Origin: Maricaulis sp.
GTDB lineage: Bacteria; Pseudomonadota; Alphaproteobacteria; Caulobacterales; Maricaulaceae
NCBI RefSeq assembly: GCF_030149515.1
Contig: NZ_JASBRI010000001.1
Coordinates: 62,001-126,000, forward strand
DNA length: 64,000 nucleotides
Direction of reading: 5' to 3'
Shown: positions 7,437 through 18,328 of the stretch, piece by piece
Numbering within the stretch: the first letter of the stretch is position 1
How the letters are laid out: each line of letters opens with the position of its first letter
Notes under the pieces: generated by a model
The model's database searches: none
The model's input: only the letters and a program-made list of their open reading frames with translations
What the model was told of the DNA's origin: nothing
Program-made: the position numbers and the translations under genes

Positions 7437-8654
7437 ATGACTGAGAATCAGGCACCGGAAACGGCAACACGCGGCGTCGGCGGTTCCACGCCGGACGCAG
7501 AGCTGGCCCGGCTCAACCCCATGCTGAATGACTGCCGCCCCACTTCCGCAGATCGCTATCGTGCGCGGCTGGACGGCCTGGCACGGCGATTGAGGGCTGA
7601 CGGTTTCGCCGCGGCCTGGCTCAATGCCGGCAGCAACCTGACCTATTACACCGGCCTCGTCTGGCGGCCCTCCGAACGGCTGGTCGGCGCCTTGTTCACG
7701 GCCGATGGCGACCTGACCTATGTCGGCCCCGAGTTCGAACGCGGCACGATCGAGGGTTTTATGCGCCTGGACGCGCCTCTGCGCGGATGGGAGGAGCATG
7801 AGGATCCCTATGCGCTGACCGGATCGCTGCTGACGGGTGGCGATCTCGCCATCGATCCGGCCACCCCCCTCACCGTTGCCCGGGCGCTCGAATTCGGCTG
7901 GCCGGGCGCCTGCCGCGACGGCGACGAACTTGTTCTCTGCGCCCGCCGGGAAAAGGATGCCGGCGAGATCGCGCTGATGCAGGCCGCCAAGACCGCCACG
8001 CTGGAGGTGCACAAGGCGGCCGCGCGCATCCTGAGACCCGGCATCTCCACCCGGGAGGTGACAGAGTTCATTCACGCCGCCCACAAGAGGATCGGTGCAC
8101 CTGGCGGTTCAACATTCTGCATTGTCCTGTTCGGACCGGATACGGCTTTCCCGCACGGCGTCGCGAGGCCCAAGACTCTGGAAGAGGGCGATATGGTGCT
8201 GATCGATTGCGGCTGCGCCATCCATGGCTACCAGTCCGACATCACCCGCTCCTACGTTTTCGGCGAACCGACAGCGCGCCAACGCGAGATCTGGAATGTG
8301 GAGAAGGAGGCCCAGATCGCCGCGTTCGAAGCCGCCCGTATCGGCGCACCCTGTTCGGCCGTGGACGCGGCGGCCCGCGCCGTAAACGAACGCCATGGCC
8401 TGGGTCCGGGGTATGCCCTGCCCGGCATGCCGCACCGGACCGGCCACGGTATAGGCCTGGACATCCACGAAAGCCCCTACCTGGTGGGCGGCGACGATAC
8501 GCCGCTGTCTGCCGGCATGTGTTTTTCCAACGAGCCCATGATCTGCGTTCCCGGCGAATTCGGTGTGCGCCTGGAGGATCATTTCTACATGACACCGCAG
8601 GGCCCGCGCTGGTTCACGGCGCCGTCAAGGTCGATCGACGATCCTTTCGGCTAG
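7437..8654 (+). CDS. M24-family metallopeptidase (Xaa-Pro dipeptidase/aminopeptidase-like)
   Basis: A 405-residue cytoplasmic peptidase with a creatinase N-terminal domain (NLTYYTGLVWRPSERLVGALF) and the pita-bread domain. All five dinuclear-metal ligands are visible: Asp in LIDCGCAIHGYQSDITRS (two), His in HRTGHGIGLDIHE, Glu in FSNEPMI and Glu in RLEDHFY. Members cleave bonds next to proline; substrate cannot be told from sequence. GAGGAAAG precedes the ATG. The stop overlaps that of the convergent SMR gene (shared CTAG). Confidence 0.9.
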   Translation: MTENQAPETATRGVGGSTPDAELARLNPMLNDCRPTSADRYRARLDGLARRLRADGFAAAWLNAGSNLTYYTGLVWRPSERLVGALFTADGDLTYVGPEFERGTIEGFMRLDAPLRGWEEHEDPYALTGSLLTGGDLAIDPATPLTVARALEFGWPGACRDGDELVLCARREKDAGEIALMQAAKTATLEVHKAAARILRPGISTREVTEFIHAAHKRIGAPGGSTFCIVLFGPDTAFPHGVARPKTLEEGDMVLIDCGCAIHGYQSDITRSYVFGEPTARQREIWNVEKEAQIAAFEAARIGAPCSAVDAAARAVNERHGLGPGYALPGMPHRTGHGIGLDIHESPYLVGGDDTPLSAGMCFSNEPMICVPGEFGVRLEDHFYMTPQGPRWFTAPSRSIDDPFG

Positions 8655-8998
8655 GCCTGCCCCCCGCCGCTGGTCGCCTTCAGGCCCACAATTCCCAGCA
8701 GGATCATCGCCAGGAAGACGATCCGCGCCAGGGTAGCCGGTTCCTTGAAAACGAGGATGCCCACGGTCGCCACGCCGAGCGCGCCGATCCCGGTCCACAC
8801 GGCATAGGCCGTGCCGGCGGGCAGGTGTTTCATGGCGATGTAGAGCAGCGTCATCGAACCGATCAGCGCCAGCACCACACCGCCCTGCTGCCAGAGGGGC
8901 GCGTCCCGGCCGACATATTTGAAGCCGATCGCCCAGACCATTTCCAGAAGACCGCCCAGGACCAGGAGGGTCCACGGGCCCAGGAGCCCCGCGTTCAC
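8651..8998 (-). CDS. Small multidrug resistance family transporter, SugE/Gdx-like
   Basis: A 115-residue inner-membrane protein with four predicted helices. GGLLEMVWAIGFKYVG holds the essential membrane Glu in the SugE/Gdx-type context (WA-x-G-[FL]-K) rather than that of EmrE, so guanidinium/proton exchange is the more likely activity; this is inferred from the motif. The start is a GTG whose bases overlap the TGA of the upstream GST gene (GTGA), indicating translational coupling in a cupin-GST-SMR operon. Confidence 0.88.
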   Translation of the reverse strand: MNAGLLGPWTLLVLGGLLEMVWAIGFKYVGRDAPLWQQGGVVLALIGSMTLLYIAMKHLPAGTAYAVWTGIGALGVATVGILVFKEPATLARIVFLAMILLGIVGLKATSGGGQA

Positions 8999-9642
8999 GC
9001 CAGCGCCTCCGCATCGTAGTTGCGGGCCCAGACCCTTTTTATGACCGGATTACGCTCCAGCGCGTGCACGGCACCGGCGAGATGGGGGCAGTTCGCCTCG
9101 AACCAGTCGCGCCGGGGCGACCAGAAGCTCATCATCGCAACATAGACGTCCAGAAAACTCATATTCGCGCCCAGGAGACAGGGACCGGCGCACCCCTCGA
9201 ACGCCTCGTTCATGATCGTCCACATCGCCTTGCGGCGCTCATTGGCGCTGTGCCGCAGCGCTTCCTGAACCTCGGGATCGGGGTGATAGCGCGAAGGATC
9301 GTCCGACAGGGTGAAGGTGGAATAGATGCTGGCGGACAGAAAACTCATCCAGCGCAGGTATTGCGCCCTCTCAGGCGCATCCGGCGCCGGCACCAGGCCG
9401 GCCCCGGGATGGAGATCGCCGAGATAGGTCAGGATGGCGGCGCTCTCCGTCATCGGAGACCCGTCCGGCAGGATCAGCGCGGGCACCTGGCCCACCGGGT
9501 TTATGGCAGTAACGCGCCGGCGATTGGCCTCGTCGCCCAGCGGGTCGGCCTCGACAAATTCATAGTCCAGCCCCAGCAGCTCCAGTGCGGCCTCCACACA
9601 GACCGAACCGAAGCCCGACTGGCCGTACAGCGTATAGCTCAT
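8995..9642 (-). CDS. Glutathione S-transferase family protein
   Basis: A 215-residue GST: thioredoxin fold at the N-terminus (MSYTLYGQSGFGSVCVEAALELLGLDYEFVEADP), the NPVGQVPALILPDGSPMTESAAILTYLGDLHP glutathione-binding segment, then an all-helical domain ending LERNPVIKRVW. It is distinct from the beta-class GST at 2053. No obvious Cys/Tyr catalytic residue can be assigned, so the function may be other than conjugation. ATG at 9642 overlaps the cupin stop by one base (TGATG); a GTG lies one codon earlier. Confidence 0.88.
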   Translation of the reverse strand: MSYTLYGQSGFGSVCVEAALELLGLDYEFVEADPLGDEANRRRVTAINPVGQVPALILPDGSPMTESAAILTYLGDLHPGAGLVPAPDAPERAQYLRWMSFLSASIYSTFTLSDDPSRYHPDPEVQEALRHSANERRKAMWTIMNEAFEGCAGPCLLGANMSFLDVYVAMMSFWSPRRDWFEANCPHLAGAVHALERNPVIKRVWARNYDAEALA

Positions 9643-10034
9643 CACGCGTCCCCTATGGGTTTGTGCTCGGTGCCCTCGCCTTCGGTGACGAACAGCGCCT
9701 CGCCGGGCTCGTGCACCACACCGCGATGCCAGACGCCCGCTGGTACCAGCACTGCCTTGCCCGGGCCGAGCGGGACCGGGCGTTCACCCTCGGGCTCCTC
9801 CAGGATCACATCCATCCGCCCTGACAGCATCATCACCAATTCCTCTCCGGCCGGATGGCGCTCCCAGTGCGGGAAATCGCCCGTCATCGCCAGCACCATC
9901 GCGATACGGCCCGGATAGACTTTGCGGCCGCTGGCGAGATCGCCCCAGAAATCGCCGGAAGTGTCGATCTCCGACGCGCCACTGGGCGCCAGGTGGACAT
10001 AGGTATTGCGGGGATCGAAGGAAGAGCCGGGCAT
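9642..10034 (-). CDS. Cupin-domain protein
   Basis: A 130-residue single-domain cupin. Motif 1 appears as FPHWERHPAGEELVMMLSG (His, His and Glu metal ligands) and motif 2 as VPAGVWHRGVV. It is likely a small metal-binding enzyme or sensor; the substrate is unknown. It begins the operon cupin-GST-SMR, each gene overlapping the next by 1-4 bases, and lies 37 bases downstream of folP, so it may also be read from the folP transcript. Confidence 0.85.
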   Translation of the reverse strand: MPGSSFDPRNTYVHLAPSGASEIDTSGDFWGDLASGRKVYPGRIAMVLAMTGDFPHWERHPAGEELVMMLSGRMDVILEEPEGERPVPLGPGKAVLVPAGVWHRGVVHEPGEALFVTEGEGTEHKPIGDA

Positions 10035-10071
10035 GAATGCCTCCCGTCAGCCTGGTGTCAGCAGCGTTGTG

Positions 10072-10902
10072 TCAGGACCGGCCCTTGCGGATCGCGGCCT
10101 GCACTTTCAGCGCCTGCACCGTCATGCGCACATCGTGCACCCGTACCATGGCCACGCCGGCCTGCGCCGCGCGCAGGGCGGCGGCCAGCGAACCGCCCAG
10201 CCGCTCCGTCTCTGCAGCACCGTCGTCGATGGCAGCAATGAAGCGTTTGCGCGAAGCGCCGAAGAGAACGGGATAGCCCAGGGCGATAACCTGGTCGAGA
10301 TCGTGCATGAGGGCGAGATTGTGGTCCAGCGACTTGCCGAAACCGATGCCCGGATCGAGCCAGATACTGTCCGCCGTCACACCGGCGCCCATGGCGATGT
10401 CGGCGCGCTCGGTAAGAAAATCGCACACGTCGGAGACCACGTCTTCGTATTGCGGATTCTTCTGCATGGTTTGGGGCGTGCCTGACATGTGCATCAGGAT
10501 CACGGGCACGCCCAGCTCGGCCGCAGTCTCTACCGCTCCCTCATGGCGCAGCGCCATGACATCGTTCCAGATATCCGCCCCGGCCTCGATCGCGGCGCGG
10601 GCCACGGCGGGCTTGAACGTATCGATCGAGATACGCGCCGCCGTGCGTTCGCGCAGCGCCCGAATCACCGGAATGACCCGTTTGAGCTCTTCGGCTTCGG
10701 GGACGGGTTTTGCCCCCGGCCGGGTGGACTCTCCGCCGATATCGATGATGTCGGCACCGTTATTCAGCATTTCGAGGGCCCGACAGACCGCCGCTTCCTG
10801 ATCGATCCACTGGCCGCCATCGGAAAAACTGTCCGGCGTGACATTCAGCACACCCATGATGAAGGGCAGGTCAGATTTGCGGCGGGGACGGAGTTTGGCC
10901 AT
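10072..10902 (-). CDS. folP: Dihydropteroate synthase
   Basis: Condenses 6-hydroxymethyl-dihydropterin diphosphate with p-aminobenzoate, the sulfonamide-sensitive folate step. The 276-residue TIM barrel has MGVLNVTPDSFSDGG near residues 16-30, IDIGGESTRPG, SIDTFKP and the C-terminal FGASRKRF and RVHDV motifs. Length is normal. It follows ftsH, an order common in Proteobacteria, but a strong terminator separates the two here, so it probably has its own promoter in the 10903-11052 interval. Confidence 0.96.
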   Translation of the reverse strand: MAKLRPRRKSDLPFIMGVLNVTPDSFSDGGQWIDQEAAVCRALEMLNNGADIIDIGGESTRPGAKPVPEAEELKRVIPVIRALRERTAARISIDTFKPAVARAAIEAGADIWNDVMALRHEGAVETAAELGVPVILMHMSGTPQTMQKNPQYEDVVSDVCDFLTERADIAMGAGVTADSIWLDPGIGFGKSLDHNLALMHDLDQVIALGYPVLFGASRKRFIAAIDDGAAETERLGGSLAAALRAAQAGVAMVRVHDVRMTVQALKVQAAIRKGRS

Positions 10903-11052
10903 GCAGTTCTGCTAGTCCCGGGCAGACAGGTTGGCAAGGGCCCGACCGGACGGTCGGCGACCTGCGGGGTCGAACAGCCAATCCCTTGTGGTGCACCTGC
11001 ACCGGGCGGCCGCGACGATCGCGACACTCCGGGACAGCACCCTCGCCCCACC

Positions 11053-11083
11053 AAAAAACCCCGGACCAGCGGCCCGGGGTTTC
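11053..11083 (-). terminator. Intrinsic terminator of ftsH
   Basis: On the minus strand AAACCCCGG pairs with CCGGGGTTT around a 9-base loop and is followed by six T. It begins 23 bases after the ftsH stop and would end the long tol/tilS/ftsH transcription unit before folP. Confidence 0.88.
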
Positions 11084-11105
11084 TGATCTTCTGGCACGCA
11101 AGCGC

Positions 11106-13028
<1,923 letters not shown>

Positions 13029-13130
13029 GCGTTCATTCCGTTCAAACAGGCGGTCATTATCGACCGGATATGGGCATTGTGCCGTTGCATTGCCAGAACA
13101 GCCTACAGTATCCGCCGCCGCGGCGCTGCG

Positions 13131-14447
13131 TCATTTCGTATCAAACCATGGCGGCGCACCGCCCGGTACCAGCCGGGTGCAAAATCTGTGCTCCAGCAGC
13201 GGCGTGATTGTTACTTCGCTGCGATCCGCATCCGTCAGGCCCGGCAGGGCGGCAATCTCCCCCTTCCGGCGCAGCGCCAGAAGTCCGGAGCGGGCGATCC
13301 CGGGCACACCATCCAGTATAGCCCGGCAATCGAGGCCGTCATATGACCGGCCCAGCGGTTCCGCATGCCAACCGTCGGGCAAGGGCGCGATGGCGAACCG
13401 GCCATCCCAGACGTCGCCAGCCAGCGCCGGGGGTGCCGGCCGGTCGACCCGGCCCAGCACGGCGCCGGGGTCGCGCACAAGCCACGCCGTTCCGCCGGAC
13501 GCCGTCAGCAGCACACCCCCGGCCGTAGCCGTGCGCCTGCCGGACAGGGCGCCCTCGATACGGTCGATCGCGTGCGCGCCGGGCAGGCGCTCCTGTCCCG
13601 ACACCGCCAGCATCAGCGCCTCGAGCAGGCGCCGCCGGATCGCCGGCCGCGCGGCCTGCAGTGCCGGCGCGTCCAGCTCGGCCCCGCCCCAGCCGTGAAC
13701 GACAACCGTTCCGCGGGCCAGGTTCAGGGCCGCCCGCCCCTCGGCCTCGACGAGATGACGGATTTCCCGGGCCAGACGGGCAAACCGGGACGGGTCGAAC
13801 CCTGCCGCACGATATCCGCCCATGGCTTCGCGAATACGGATGCGGGCATGGCGGCGATCGGAGTTGGACGGATCCTCGACCCAGTCCTCACCCCGCTCGC
13901 GCAGCCAGTTGCGCAGATCGGCGCGCGAGGTCTCCAGCAATGGCCTCAAGAGGCGCAGCCCGCGCCCCCCGGGCCAGACCGGAGACGGGCCCGCCGGCGC
14001 CATGCCGGCACATCCGCGCCAGCCGCCGCCGGCCGCCAGCCGCATCCAGACGGTTTCCGTCTGGTCGTCCTGCGTGTGGGCGAGCATCAGATCGGCCAGC
14101 CCGGCCTTGCGGCACGCCGCGGCCAGAAGCCGGTGGCGGGCATCGCGGGCGGCCGCCTGCACGCCGCTGTCCGGTTTCGGACCGGTCCAGGAGAGGACTT
14201 CGCCCGCATGACCCAGTTCTGCAGCCCGCCCGGCCACGCTCCGTGCCTCCGCGCGCGCTTCGGGGCGAAGGCCGTGATCGACTGTGAAAACGTGCAGGGA
14301 CCGCCCCCGGGAGCGCGCCCAGGCTGAGGCCATCAACAAGAGCGCGTGAGAATCGCTGCCGCCGGAACAGGCGAGTGCCAGCCCGCCTTCGGGCGCGGCG
14401 TGCCGGTCAAGCCAGTCGTGGACGCGTTCGGGAATCGACGCGCGCAC
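13131..14447 (-). CDS. tilS: tRNA(Ile)-lysidine synthetase
   Basis: Modifies C34 of tRNA-Ile(CAU) to lysidine so that it reads AUA. The 438-residue product has the PP-loop ATP site SGGSDS near residue 30, HGLRPEA, HTQDDQTETVWMRLAAGGGWRG and the DPSNSDRRHARIRIR segment, all typical of TilS. The start is a GTG two bases after the cpoB stop; no better start is visible, and coupling to cpoB is likely. The C-terminal part is divergent but of normal length. Confidence 0.93.
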   Translation of the reverse strand: MRASIPERVHDWLDRHAAPEGGLALACSGGSDSHALLLMASAWARSRGRSLHVFTVDHGLRPEARAEARSVAGRAAELGHAGEVLSWTGPKPDSGVQAAARDARHRLLAAACRKAGLADLMLAHTQDDQTETVWMRLAAGGGWRGCAGMAPAGPSPVWPGGRGLRLLRPLLETSRADLRNWLRERGEDWVEDPSNSDRRHARIRIREAMGGYRAAGFDPSRFARLAREIRHLVEAEGRAALNLARGTVVVHGWGGAELDAPALQAARPAIRRRLLEALMLAVSGQERLPGAHAIDRIEGALSGRRTATAGGVLLTASGGTAWLVRDPGAVLGRVDRPAPPALAGDVWDGRFAIAPLPDGWHAEPLGRSYDGLDCRAILDGVPGIARSGLLALRRKGEIAALPGLTDADRSEVTITPLLEHRFCTRLVPGGAPPWFDTK

Positions 14448-14449
14448 GC

Positions 14450-15328
14450 CTACCGGCAGCCGGCGCGCAGGGATTCCCGGTTGGCCCGGGCCCGCGAGGC
14501 GGCCGGTGCATTCGGGAACTGACCGGAAAAACGGTCGAGCGTGGCGCAGGCATCGGCCTGCCGGCCCATCCCGTTGAGCGACGCCGCCAGGCGCACCAGG
14601 GCGTCTGGCGCCTTTTCGCCGTCCGGACGGCTGCGCAGCGATGCGATATAGGCGTCGGCGGCCTCGGCGAAATCCGACCGCACGAAGAAGGTTTCGCCCA
14701 GCCAGTACCAGGCTTCGCCGGCACGGGCATGATCGGGGTGCTCGTTCACGAAGGTCTCGAAACCGACCTGGGCACCGCCGAAATCGCCGTCCAGCAGCTT
14801 GGCGTGCGCCTGGTCGAACAGGCCCGCCGGATCCGCCTCGACTGCCGGCGCCATCTCGCCGGCCTCGGCAGCCCGCATGCCGTTCGGTGCTCCGAGCACA
14901 CCGGTCGCAGCGGCACGGGCCTCGGCGTGGGGATCATTCGGGTCGACAATGGCGATCCGCGAACCGTCGACCTCGTCCAGACCATCCCGCATCCAGGCCA
15001 CTGCCTCATCGTCCAGCGGCGTCTCCTGCGGTTGCGGCGGAGCAAGTTGCGCTTCCAGCGCCTCGACCTGCTGGCGCAATTGCCGGTTCTCGTAGTTCAG
15101 CCGTTCGGTTTCCCCGGTCAGTTCGCGCAGCTGGTATTCCATCTCGTCGATCCGGCGCATCAGCGCCTCGGCCACGGGATCGCCGGCCATGAACTGGTCT
15201 TCCAGCTCGCCGATGCGCACCTCGGCGGCGTCGATGCGTTCGGCCAGCTCACGGCGCGACTGGGCGTGGGCGGGAACCGTCAGCACGAAGGCCGCGGTCA
15301 GGACGGTTACACTGAGAGCTTTGATCAT
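14450..15328 (-). CDS. cpoB: Cell division coordinator CpoB (YbgF), Tol-Pal associated
   Basis: Periplasmic protein that links peptidoglycan synthesis to Tol-Pal constriction. The 292 residues comprise a signal peptide (IKALSVTVLTAAFVLTVPAHAQ), a coiled-coil trimerisation segment (RRELAERIDAAEVRIGELE to VEALEAQL), a linker and C-terminal TPR-like repeats (LFDQAHAKLLDGDFGGAQVGFETFVNEHPDHARAGEAWYWLGE). The track start is a GTG; the ATG at 15328 has AAGGTG upstream. It lies between pal and tilS, the normal order. Confidence 0.92.
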   Translation of the reverse strand: MIKALSVTVLTAAFVLTVPAHAQSRRELAERIDAAEVRIGELEDQFMAGDPVAEALMRRIDEMEYQLRELTGETERLNYENRQLRQQVEALEAQLAPPQPQETPLDDEAVAWMRDGLDEVDGSRIAIVDPNDPHAEARAAATGVLGAPNGMRAAEAGEMAPAVEADPAGLFDQAHAKLLDGDFGGAQVGFETFVNEHPDHARAGEAWYWLGETFFVRSDFAEAADAYIASLRSRPDGEKAPDALVRLAASLNGMGRQADACATLDRFSGQFPNAPAASRARANRESLRAGCR

Positions 15329-15394
15329 GATGCGCACCTTACAAACGAGCGCGGCAAAATTACGGCGGCGGCCCCGAAGACCGCAAGCCCAGCG

Positions 15395-15428
15395 AAAACG
15401 CCCGTGACGGAACCGCCACGGGCGTTTT
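15395..15428 (-). terminator. Hairpin terminator after pal
   Basis: AAAACGCCCGTG (15395-15406) pairs with CACGGGCGTTTT (15417-15428) around a 10-base loop. It begins about 23 bases beyond the pal stop on the minus strand and ends in TTTT. Because cpoB lies downstream, it may attenuate rather than fully end transcription. Confidence 0.75.
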
Positions 15429-15451
15429 GCTGTCAGCGAGGCAGATGCCCG

Positions 15452-15976
15452 CTAGTTGGTGTAGCCGCTGCCGACGATCGACGTCGTCGCATTGCGGTTG
15501 ATCGCCCAGCACTGCTCGTTCGACTGCGTGCAGGTCGGACGCTCCTTGCCGTAGGACACGGTGGAAATCCGCGAGGGATCGACACCCTGGCTGATCAGAT
15601 AGTCGCGGGCCGCATTCGCACGACGGGCGCCCAGGGCCAGGTTGTATTCGCGCGTACCGCGTTCGTCGCAATTGCCGGCGACGAGGATGCGGGCGTCCGA
15701 ATAGCTGGCCAGCCAGGCCGCCTGGCGGCGCAGCGTTTCACGGGCTTCATTGGTCAGATCGTGACGATCGAGGCCGAAGAAGACACGGTCGCCTGCCGTC
15801 TGGACAAAATGCTCGGTCGAACCCGGCGTCGGTCCGGCCGGCTCACTCGGGCCACGATCGACCGGCTCGGCCGAACGCGGCGGTTCAATCGGCTCCGGGT
15901 CGTCGGCCGGCGGCGTTGACGCGCAAGCCGTCGCGAAGGCGCCCAGCGCCGCAATGGCAAACAGTTTGATATTCAT
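15452..15976 (-). CDS. pal: Peptidoglycan-associated lipoprotein Pal
   Basis: Outer-membrane lipoprotein of the Tol-Pal system that anchors the outer membrane to peptidoglycan. The 174-residue product has a lipoprotein signal (LFAIAALGAFATAC, acylated Cys near residue 18), a Pro/Glu-rich linker and an OmpA-like domain with VFFGLDRHDLT, ILVAGNCDERGTREYNLALGARRANAARDYL and SYGKERP. The peptidoglycan-binding Asp/Arg residues of the NxDxRG-like region are present. Length normal. It follows tolB after about 130 bases. Confidence 0.96.
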   Translation of the reverse strand: MNIKLFAIAALGAFATACASTPPADDPEPIEPPRSAEPVDRGPSEPAGPTPGSTEHFVQTAGDRVFFGLDRHDLTNEARETLRRQAAWLASYSDARILVAGNCDERGTREYNLALGARRANAARDYLISQGVDPSRISTVSYGKERPTCTQSNEQCWAINRNATTSIVGSGYTN

Positions 15977-16108
15977 GATGTTACACCCTCATGCAGCCAG
16001 GCCGTGATGACCAATGGCATACTCTCGATCACGACTCGCGTGACGCAACTGAAAACGCGACCCCCCCAATGGCGCCGCATATCGCCACGAACGTTACGCA
16101 GAAATCCT

Positions 16109-17464
16109 CTACTCGATCAAGGGCGACCACGCGGGATCGGACGCCATGCCGCCCGTCGCCAGCCGCCTAAGATTGAAACCTGCCAGATCAACACTCCAGA
16201 TCTCGTAACGCGTACCGTCCGTGCGCGGTTCCCCGCGTGTGAACAGCAAGACACGGCCGTTCGGCGACCAGGCCGGCGTATCCACGAAATAGCCTTCAAA
16301 AAGAATGCGTTCGATGCCCGAACCGTCCGCCCTGACCACGCCGAGCGAGAATGTGCCGCCGGACTGTTTCGTGAAGGCGATCAAATCGCCGCGAGGCGAC
16401 CAGACAGGCGTGGTGTAGCGGCCATTGCCGAAAGTGATGCGCTGCACGTCCGAACCGTCGCGGTTCATGGTGTAGAGCTGCGATCCGCCGCCGCGCGAAG
16501 AGGAAAAGACGATCCGCTCGCCATCCGGCGAGAAGGAGGGTTCCACATCGTCGGCCGGATGCTGGGTCAGCCGGTCCAGCGAGCGGGTGCGCAGGTCATA
16601 GAGATGGATGTCGTGACCGGAGCGCGTCTCCACCGAAACTGCAAGCGACTCACCGTCCGGCGAGAACCGTGCCGACAGGCTCTGCCCGTCCGGATCGAGA
16701 CCGGCACTGCGCATCGCCGAGCTGAACAGGGCTTCCTGGCGCCCGGTCTCCAGATCGTAGAGATAGGTCGTCGCCTGCCCCTCGAGGAAGGAGACATAGG
16801 TGATCTCCTGGGAGTTCGGCGAATAGTTCGGCAGGAGCGCCATGTAGGACCGGTCCGTCAGGAATGAGGGGTTGGCCCCGTCCTGGTCCATGATTGCCAG
16901 CTGGCGCAGCGGTTCGCCCTCGATGCCACGACCCTCGGCGACGTAGACGATGCGGGTGTTGAAATAACCCTCCTCACCGGTCAGACGCTGATAGACGGCA
17001 TCGGCCACCTTGTGCGCCACGCGGCGCCAGTTTTCCGGTGCAGTGCGGTATTGCAGGCCCAGCAATTGTTCCTCCAGCCGCGTATCCCACAGCCGGAAGG
17101 CCACCACGAGACGGCCGTCGTCCTGGATTGTCACCGAGCCGACCAGCAGGGCCGACGCATCGATCACGCGCCAGTCTGAAAAGCGCGGGCGCAGATCGAT
17201 ATTCTCGATATCCTCGATATAGGCCGCCGGATCGATCGGGGCGAACAGGCCGGAGGAGGCCAGATCGTTGGTCACCACCCGGGTGATGTCCGAGCCTCGC
17301 GAGAGGGCTTCCTCGCTCTCCCCGGCAAAGTCGGGCAGAGCGATCGGAAGCGGATCCAGATTGCCGCGGGTTACATCGACGCGCAGCGGTTCCTGGGCCA
17401 TGGACAGCCCGGTGAAGACAAGGCTGGCAACAAGGGCGGCGGCAAGGGCGAGAAGACGGGTCAT
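16109..17464 (-). CDS. tolB: Tol-Pal system protein TolB
   Basis: Periplasmic beta-propeller that interacts with Pal. The 451 residues have a signal peptide (LLALAAALVASLVFTGLSMA), an N-terminal anticodon-binding-like domain (SSGLFAPIDPAAYIEDIENIDLRPRFSDWRVIDASALLVGSV) and WD40-like repeats of the form FSPDGxxIxFSSxRGG. The track ORF starts 48 codons earlier inside the tolA gene; the signal peptide sets the start at 17464. It lies just downstream of tolA. Confidence 0.96.
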   Translation of the reverse strand: MTRLLALAAALVASLVFTGLSMAQEPLRVDVTRGNLDPLPIALPDFAGESEEALSRGSDITRVVTNDLASSGLFAPIDPAAYIEDIENIDLRPRFSDWRVIDASALLVGSVTIQDDGRLVVAFRLWDTRLEEQLLGLQYRTAPENWRRVAHKVADAVYQRLTGEEGYFNTRIVYVAEGRGIEGEPLRQLAIMDQDGANPSFLTDRSYMALLPNYSPNSQEITYVSFLEGQATTYLYDLETGRQEALFSSAMRSAGLDPDGQSLSARFSPDGESLAVSVETRSGHDIHLYDLRTRSLDRLTQHPADDVEPSFSPDGERIVFSSSRGGGSQLYTMNRDGSDVQRITFGNGRYTTPVWSPRGDLIAFTKQSGGTFSLGVVRADGSGIERILFEGYFVDTPAWSPNGRVLLFTRGEPRTDGTRYEIWSVDLAGFNLRRLATGGMASDPAWSPLIE

Positions 17465-17486
17465 GCGGCAGGCTCCGGATGAAGGA

Positions 17487-18317
17487 TCAGCGGCTGTATA
17501 AGGACGGCGCGAAGTTGACCGTAATTTGACGCCATTGCGAATAATATTCGGGCGGCAGCGGATAGGGAGCGCATTGGGTCGCCGCGCGCAAGGCCCGTTC
17601 CCCCGCAACGCGCAAATAGGGGTTGGGCGAATTCAGTACCCGCGCCTGGTCCACCAGGCGCGGCGGTCCGGCCAGTTCGCCATTGCGGTTGAGGCTGAAC
17701 ACCACTTCCACAGCCAGTTCGTCCGGATCGGGCGCATCCAGCGAATTCCGCCAGCAGCGGGCGAGATGGCTCTGAATCAGGTCCTGCAACGTTGCCGTCA
17801 TCGCGTCACCGGCGCCGGCCGAACGGCGGCGTTCGCCCTCGTCGGGCGTTCCGGTTTCGCGGCGGACCTCTGCGACCTGGCGTTCTATATTGCCGAGCAT
17901 GTCCTCAAGAGAGGGTGTTGTGTCGCGCCGCTGTTCCGGTCGCACCGGCGGAGTTTCGCGGGCCGGCTCCGGTTCGGGCGCCTCCTCGACCGGTTCCGGT
18001 TGCGTTTCAGCAGGCTCGGGTTCGGGCTCCGGTTCGGGATCTATGGGTTCTGGCTCCGCCCGGGCCGGTTCCGGTTCGGGCTCGGGTTGCGGCTCAGGCG
18101 TCTCGATCTCGTCCTCGACGGTGTCCTCGACTGCCTCCTCGGGTTCCGGCTCGGGCTCCGGCGCGGCTGCACGGACATTGGTGCGCTCGGCGACCGTCAC
18201 CAGTTCGACCGGAACGATGGGCGTGTCCTCGAACACCTGGGCGGCGCGCGGCAGATACACCAGTCCCGCCGCCAGGATTCCGGCGTGGACGAGAAGGGAA
18301 AGGACAACACCTCGCAC
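17487..18317 (-). CDS. tolA: TolA-like energy-transducing envelope protein
   Basis: Links the inner-membrane TolQR motor to TolB/Pal. The 276 residues have one N-terminal membrane anchor (VVLSLLVHAGILAAGLVYLP), a long linker built of PEPEP/EPEPE repeats from about residue 52 to 125, and a C-terminal TolA/TonB-like domain (LQDLIQSHLARCWRNS...VVFSLNRNGELAGPPRLVD). The acidic Pro-Glu linker replaces the Ala/Lys helix of enterobacterial TolA, as is common in Alphaproteobacteria. Start is a GTG. It is assigned by position and architecture, since TolA sequences diverge. Confidence 0.88.
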   Translation of the reverse strand: MRGVVLSLLVHAGILAAGLVYLPRAAQVFEDTPIVPVELVTVAERTNVRAAAPEPEPEPEEAVEDTVEDEIETPEPQPEPEPEPARAEPEPIDPEPEPEPEPAETQPEPVEEAPEPEPARETPPVRPEQRRDTTPSLEDMLGNIERQVAEVRRETGTPDEGERRRSAGAGDAMTATLQDLIQSHLARCWRNSLDAPDPDELAVEVVFSLNRNGELAGPPRLVDQARVLNSPNPYLRVAGERALRAATQCAPYPLPPEYYSQWRQITVNFAPSLYSR

Positions 18318-18328
18318 GGGCGACCTCG

